From positions 1 to 36,397 of the forward strand of contig JAUXRI010000219.1 of NCBI GenBank assembly GCA_030681895.1: a DNA stretch of 36,397 nucleotides. The letters run 5' to 3'. The notes beneath the pieces were generated by a model. That model did no database searches, was not told where the DNA came from, and saw only the letters and a program-made list of their open reading frames with translations. Position numbers and translations under genes: made by a program. Origin of the DNA: Myxococcales bacterium. Its GTDB lineage: Bacteria; Myxococcota; Myxococcia; Myxococcales; Myxococcaceae. Below are positions 32,436 through 36,397 of the stretch, one piece after another (position 1 is the first letter of the stretch; the number at the start of each line of letters is the position of its first letter).

Positions 32436-34655
32436 TTAAAACGCCTCGCCGATGCTGAGGTGGAAGGTGCACACGCTGTCGGGCGCGCCCGCGTAGTCGG
32501 ACCGGCCCGTGTGGCCCACGTTGAAGAAGCAGCCCGACTGCGAGAAGTACGCAGGGTCGAGCGCGTTCTGCTGCAGCAGCGGGCCACCGATGAAGGGCAG
32601 CCGGTACGCGAAGTCGATGCGGATGGGGCCCAACGGCGTCCGGTAACGAAGGCCCACGCCAACCGCGCTGTAGAAGTTCCGCAGCAGGTCCGTGGTCGCG
32701 CCGAGCGCGTCCGACGACACCATGCCGTTGTCGATGAAGAAGGCGAGCACCAGCGACTCGGTCAGCTCGATGCGGAACTCGAGGGACGCCTCGATGAGGC
32801 CGTTGCCGCCGATGGGCACGGTGGCCCCGAGCGCGCCGACGATGCACTCGCCCGACCCGTCACGCTGACACAGCGGCTCTCCGGTTCGGCCAATCAACCC
32901 GGGCCCGAGCTCGTTCGAGGGCAGCGGCCCGTCGCCCGTCTTCACGACGGCCATCGGTGACAGCCGGCGCTGGTTGAAGCCACGCATGTTGGAGCCGCCA
33001 GAGAAGAACCGCGTCGTGATGGGCGTCTCGCCGCCTCCAAACCCAACCAACGTGCCGGCCCGCAGCTTCCCGGCGAGGGTGAAGCGCTTCTCGGCGCCGA
33101 AGCTCCAGTACCCGCGCGCCTCCGGCACCAGCTTCACGAAGGGCGTCAGCTGCGTGGTGCGCGAGAGCCCGACCTGGCCCGAGGCAGCGAGGTAGAAGCC
33201 TGACTTCGGCTCCAGCTTGTTGTCGCGGCGGTCCCATTCGACGGTGAGGTCGAGGAAGCTGACGAGGCAGACGTCATCGATGCCCAGCGGGTTGACGATG
33301 GTGGGGCAGCCCAGCGCCGCGCTCGGCGCCGTCGTCACGCCGGCCATCTGCACGATCTGGCTCTGCAGCAGGTACGCGTTGAGGTTGACCGACGGGTAGA
33401 CGCTCAGGTCGACCCGCGGCCGCCAGAGGAAGCCGATCTTCCCTTCCGTCGCGTAGTAGTCGAACGCCGCGTCGAGGGTGCGGTTGACGCCGAGCGCGCC
33501 GAGCAACGAGACGTTGCGGGTGTTGAAGACGCGCGGCACCTCGTACTGCGCCGACACGTCGAAGACGACGCCATGCCGAACGCTGCCTTCGCCACTGGCG
33601 ACGCGGTTGATGAACTCGGGCAGGTTGGGGAGTACGGCGTACCCGAGCTTGGCCTTCAGCGTCAGCTTGTCGAGCAGCGCGCCCTTCGAGAACAGCTTCG
33701 CGAAGCCGAGGTTGCGGTCGGTGTACTCGATGAAGCCGCGCGCCTCGTTGCGAATGAGGTCTCCGCCCGCGCCGCCGCCCCACCGCAAGCTGTGCAGCGG
33801 CGCCTCGCGGGCGTCGATGATGATGGGCAGCTCGGCCTTGTCGCGGTCGGGAATGCCGCGGTTCACCTTCACCGCGCCGAACACCCCCATCTGAAAGACG
33901 CGGCCCTGGGCTTCGGAGAGCGCCGAGTCCGAGTACCAGCTGCCTCGCGGGAGCTCCGCCTGCGCGACGTCGATGATCAGCTTCGAGGGCACGACGTTGC
34001 CCGTCACCGGCGCGTAGATGGGCCCGAAGCGGAAGCGCAGGCCCGGGTCGACGTCGAGCGACGCGTCGACGGCGGGCGTGTCGAGGTCGACGACGGCCTC
34101 GCCCAGCACGTTTGCCTCGGCGAACCCTGCCTCATGGAGCTGCTGCGTCAGCCCCGACTTCGCCTCGGCCCAGGTGTCCTCGAGGAAGACCTCGCCGAGC
34201 TTCAGTGGCAGCTCCGAGAGGAGCGAGGGCTTCAGGTCGGGCACGCCGTCGAGCCCACGCACGTCGAGGCGCCTCAACTTCGCGGGTTTTCCTTCCGTCA
34301 GCGTCACCTTCACCGTGACGCCGCCCTTGCCCGTCTCGGCGACGAGGTCTTCGACGACGCGCGCCTGGTAGTAGCCGTGCGCTTCGTACACGCGCGTGAT
34401 GCGCCGCAGGTCGGCCTGCCAGGTGTTGACGTCGAACCACTCGGTGCCGCCGAGAAACGGAAACCACTTCGACCACCACGGCGTGGCGTTGGTGACGATG
34501 CGGTCGGTGACCTCGTCCTCCTTCAGCGCCTTCATGCCGTCGAACGAGAGCCTGTCGACGCGCAGCGAATCAGGCGCAGGCTTCGGCGTCGCACACCCCA
34601 GCGTCAGCGCGAGGAGCGCCGTCAGGACACGGGTGAGGAGACGAACGCAGTGCAT
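32436..34655 (-). CDS. tamA: TamA-like Omp85 outer-membrane protein with a lipoprotein signal
   Basis: A 739-residue Omp85-family protein starting at the ATG at 34655. It opens with POTRA-type domains: LRVDRLSFDGMKALKEDEVT, ITRVYEAHGYYQARVVEDLV, GKPAKLRRLDVRGLDGVPDL. A 16-strand-like barrel of about 350 residues follows, with the family signature GGSNMRGF at 553-560 (the Arg-Gly-Phe of loop 6) and IRIDFAYRLP near the end. It ends in HLSIGEAF with the usual aromatic residue. The N-terminus is unusual for Omp85: LLALTLGC is a lipobox with Cys21, so the protein may be lipid-anchored as well as a barrel. tamB follows after one base. Confidence 0.9.
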   Translation of the reverse strand: MHCVRLLTRVLTALLALTLGCATPKPAPDSLRVDRLSFDGMKALKEDEVTDRIVTNATPWWSKWFPFLGGTEWFDVNTWQADLRRITRVYEAHGYYQARVVEDLVAETGKGGVTVKVTLTEGKPAKLRRLDVRGLDGVPDLKPSLLSELPLKLGEVFLEDTWAEAKSGLTQQLHEAGFAEANVLGEAVVDLDTPAVDASLDVDPGLRFRFGPIYAPVTGNVVPSKLIIDVAQAELPRGSWYSDSALSEAQGRVFQMGVFGAVKVNRGIPDRDKAELPIIIDAREAPLHSLRWGGGAGGDLIRNEARGFIEYTDRNLGFAKLFSKGALLDKLTLKAKLGYAVLPNLPEFINRVASGEGSVRHGVVFDVSAQYEVPRVFNTRNVSLLGALGVNRTLDAAFDYYATEGKIGFLWRPRVDLSVYPSVNLNAYLLQSQIVQMAGVTTAPSAALGCPTIVNPLGIDDVCLVSFLDLTVEWDRRDNKLEPKSGFYLAASGQVGLSRTTQLTPFVKLVPEARGYWSFGAEKRFTLAGKLRAGTLVGFGGGETPITTRFFSGGSNMRGFNQRRLSPMAVVKTGDGPLPSNELGPGLIGRTGEPLCQRDGSGECIVGALGATVPIGGNGLIEASLEFRIELTESLVLAFFIDNGMVSSDALGATTDLLRNFYSAVGVGLRYRTPLGPIRIDFAYRLPFIGGPLLQQNALDPAYFSQSGCFFNVGHTGRSDYAGAPDSVCTFHLSIGEAF

Positions 34656-34793
34656 CGGAGGCACCCTCTCACGTACACCGGCCGCGCCGCGGTGTCCTTC
34701 CCGCAGGCGTCGCTCCGGCAGCTCAAAATGATGCACCGACGCCGAAAACCCGGTCGTTCTGGAGCACGACGTGAGCGCGCCGCGCGCGCGGGG

Positions 34794-35957
34794 CTACAGG
34801 TACAGATGAAGCTGCGCGACGAGCGAGTACGAGAGCGGTGAGGCCGCGTCGATGCGGCGCACCACGTTGTCGAGCCGCAGCTCGAAGTGCGAGAAGAAGT
34901 ACCAGGCAGCAGAGACCCACGCGCCGAACGAGGGCCCACGTTGTCCCTCACCGCGATGCGCGCTCTCGGCCGTGAGCATGACGTGCAGCCCCTGAAGCGG
35001 CTCCCAGTCGGCTTGCGCGAACGCGGCGTAGCCGAGCCGGTCAGGTGAAACGCCGGCCCACGCGAGCAGGTCGGCTTCGGCGAGCACGGCGAGTGAGGGC
35101 ACGGGTGCCCAGCGGAAGAAGGCGCCGTGGGCCTGCCGGCTGGTGAACGCCGCGGGCGGGTCGAGCGCGGAGCGGCTGGCGACCAGGCTCGAGACCCCGA
35201 GCGACGTCGTCGTGGTGAAGCTGTACTCGCCGAACGCGGCGTAGCCCTGCTCACGCGTGTCGAGCAGCGTGGTGCTGGCGATGCCCATCACCTCGGCCCG
35301 CACGGCGCCCGAGCTGTACGACGCCGCGACGCCGAGCCGCTGCTGCGCGTTGGTGTCGGTGAGCGTCAACGCCCGCACCCAGGTGGAGTGCTCGTTGTTC
35401 CTCAACCCGAACGGCACGGGAATGCGGCCGCCTCGCACGAAGACGGTGTCGTTCACGGCTTTGGCGCCGACCCACCAGGTGCGCGCGACGAACGAGGCTC
35501 CACACTCGCCGGGCGCCGAGGGCTCACAGTGCGGCACGACGATGGCGGGCGCTGCCGCGTCACGCCTGCCGAAGCCTCCCGTGCCATGGACGACGACCTT
35601 GTCTGCGATGGTGAAGGTGGCCGCGAGGTCGGCCGCCATCTCGAGGGGAATGACGGGGCGTGCGCCGCCGGGCTGAACGAGGGCGCCGAAGCGGAGGTTG
35701 CCCGAGAGGTTCACCGCCGCGGGGAGCTGGGCGAACCACAAGAAGCCCGCGTTCTTCATCGGCTCGGCCACGGGCGTCGGCGTCCACCGCACCAGCAGCT
35801 CTGACTCGAGCCGGCCGAACGTCGTCAGCTGCCCCGCGCCCGAGGGGTCGACGTGACACGTCGCGCAGGTGGTGAGCTGGTGCCGCAGCATCCACGGGTA
35901 CGCGGCGGCGTTGGTCGACGCGAAGAGGAGCCACAGCAGGAGCGTTCGTTTCGTCAC
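34794..35957 (-). CDS. Monoheme cytochrome c / beta-barrel fusion (Cyc2-like layout)
   Basis: A 387-residue exported protein. The GTG at 35957 overlaps the upstream stop by 4 bases (GTGA) and begins the signal peptide (KRTLLLWLLFASTNAAA). Just after it lies one heme c site, Cys31-Ala-Thr-Cys34-His35 (TTCATCHVDPSGAG). The next 340 residues are amphipathic strands with many aromatic ends (FVARTWWVGAKAVNDTVFVR, GYAAFGEYSFTTTTSLGVSS) and end in AQLHLYL, i.e. an outer-membrane barrel. A heme plugged into the base of a barrel is the design of Cyc2, the outer-membrane iron oxidase of neutrophilic iron oxidisers. A similar electron-transfer function is inferred only. Similar single-heme fusions of unknown role occur in myxobacteria. 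Confidence 0.85.
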   Translation of the reverse strand: MTKRTLLLWLLFASTNAAAYPWMLRHQLTTCATCHVDPSGAGQLTTFGRLESELLVRWTPTPVAEPMKNAGFLWFAQLPAAVNLSGNLRFGALVQPGGARPVIPLEMAADLAATFTIADKVVVHGTGGFGRRDAAAPAIVVPHCEPSAPGECGASFVARTWWVGAKAVNDTVFVRGGRIPVPFGLRNNEHSTWVRALTLTDTNAQQRLGVAASYSSGAVRAEVMGIASTTLLDTREQGYAAFGEYSFTTTTSLGVSSLVASRSALDPPAAFTSRQAHGAFFRWAPVPSLAVLAEADLLAWAGVSPDRLGYAAFAQADWEPLQGLHVMLTAESAHRGEGQRGPSFGAWVSAAWYFFSHFELRLDNVVRRIDAASPLSYSLVAQLHLYL

Positions 35958-36397
35958 TGGCAGACCGGCGCGTCCCAACTGCCGCTCAGGGTGCCTGAGC
36001 TGAGGCTGTAGAACTGCATCTGGGCGGTGAACGTGCCCGACGAGCGCGCGGCTTCGAGGCGCGTGATGACGACGGTGCCCGACAACGCCTCGCCGCCGTC
36101 AGGCCCCTGGCCCGTGGGGAGGAAGTCGTCTCGCGTCACCTTCACCGAGGTGCCGTCGATGGCCCAGGTGCCGGGGCTCACCACGCCGCCGTCGGGGTTG
36201 CGAACACGAACGAGGAGCGAGCCGAACGGGGTGTTGGGGCTGGTCGCGCAGGTGACGGGGTGTTTGTCGGAGAGGATGGCGACGAAGAGGTCGACCCGCG
36301 GCCCGCCGTCGGTGCTCGTCGCAGTCGAGCGGCTCGCGACGATGGGGAACGCGGTGGGGCCCGGCAGCGGGCCAGAGCCGCCGGCGGGGAGCGCACC
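35954..36397 (-). CDS. Exported beta-rich protein, 5' part beyond the window
   Basis: 148 codons are open from the window edge to the stop at 35954; the start lies outside. The visible part reads SDKHPVTCATSP, SLLVRVRNPDGGVVSPGTWA, GTVVITRLEAARSSGTFTAQ and ends SGSWDAPVCQ, a beta-sandwich with one likely disulfide. No family is recognised. Its stop overlaps the cytochrome/barrel start, so it is probably a partner in the same operon, possibly a surface lipoprotein. Confidence 0.7.
   Translation of the reverse strand, partial: GALPAGGSGPLPGPTAFPIVASRSTATSTDGGPRVDLFVAILSDKHPVTCATSPNTPFGSLLVRVRNPDGGVVSPGTWAIDGTSVKVTRDDFLPTGQGPDGGEALSGTVVITRLEAARSSGTFTAQMQFYSLSSGTLSGSWDAPVCQ

Noticed and set aside
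34675..34695. ACACCG...CGGTGT inverted repeat upstream of tamA.
   Set aside because: A six-base stem with a nine-base GC-rich loop and no T-tract is expected by chance in DNA of this composition; neither a terminator nor an operator is supported.

Overview
The window is very GC-rich, almost gap-free bacterial DNA. Its protein families point to a myxobacterium (Myxococcota), although no marker gene here fixes the genus. The clues are many lipoproteins with lipoboxes, a Hanks-type kinase with the HRDVSPHN catalytic loop, two proteins carrying the TIGR02996 repeat-companion domain, two ECF sigma/anti-sigma pairs, a TonB-dependent receptor, a TamA/TamB pair and Cys-rich Dickkopf-like N-termini. 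I see no rRNA, tRNA, CRISPR array, insertion sequence or phage gene. No gap between genes exceeds 300 bases; the largest are 15763-15980 and 22141-22352, and I recognise nothing in them.

Layout. Bases 2-3952 (+) hold the end of a TonB-dependent receptor and a beta-helix lipoprotein. Bases 4051-6219 hold a small lipoprotein and two divergently transcribed, related outer-envelope proteins. Bases 6220-9429 (-) hold a second beta-helix lipoprotein and a Ser/Thr kinase. Bases 9578-15762 hold a small STAS-like protein (+), a TIGR02996/leucine-rich protein (-), a lipoprotein with a degenerate cupredoxin domain (+) and a 938-residue lipoprotein of unknown role (+). Base 15981 starts an L-lactate dehydrogenase (+). 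Bases 16905-18869 (-) form a SnoaL-like / ECF sigma / anti-sigma / Spy-like periplasmic sensor operon.

Bases 19012-21125 (+) are the most interesting part. They form a tight three-gene operon: a 184-residue protein with two copies of a PMYGV motif, a radical SAM/SPASM maturase starting 9 bases later, and a 75-residue zinc-ribbon protein overlapping the maturase stop. This has the layout of a RiPP-like peptide or protein modification system. The Met-Tyr-Gly sites resemble the X-Tyr-Gly targets of the cyanobacterial radical SAM spliceases (PlpX/PcpX).

From 21145 to the right edge everything lies on the minus strand. Reading leftwards from the edge: a partial exported protein coupled to a monoheme cytochrome/beta-barrel fusion (Cyc2-like in layout), TamA and TamB, a toxin-antitoxin pair behind a palindromic GTAC repeat, an overlapping operon of ECF sigma, anti-sigma, secreted caspase-like protein and lipoprotein, an NBR1-Ig-like lipoprotein with a Gly-Gly-Ser-Ala3 repeat, and the second TIGR02996 protein. 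The common theme is the cell envelope: its sensing, assembly and decoration. Four-base GTGA/ATGA overlaps couple many of the gene pairs.
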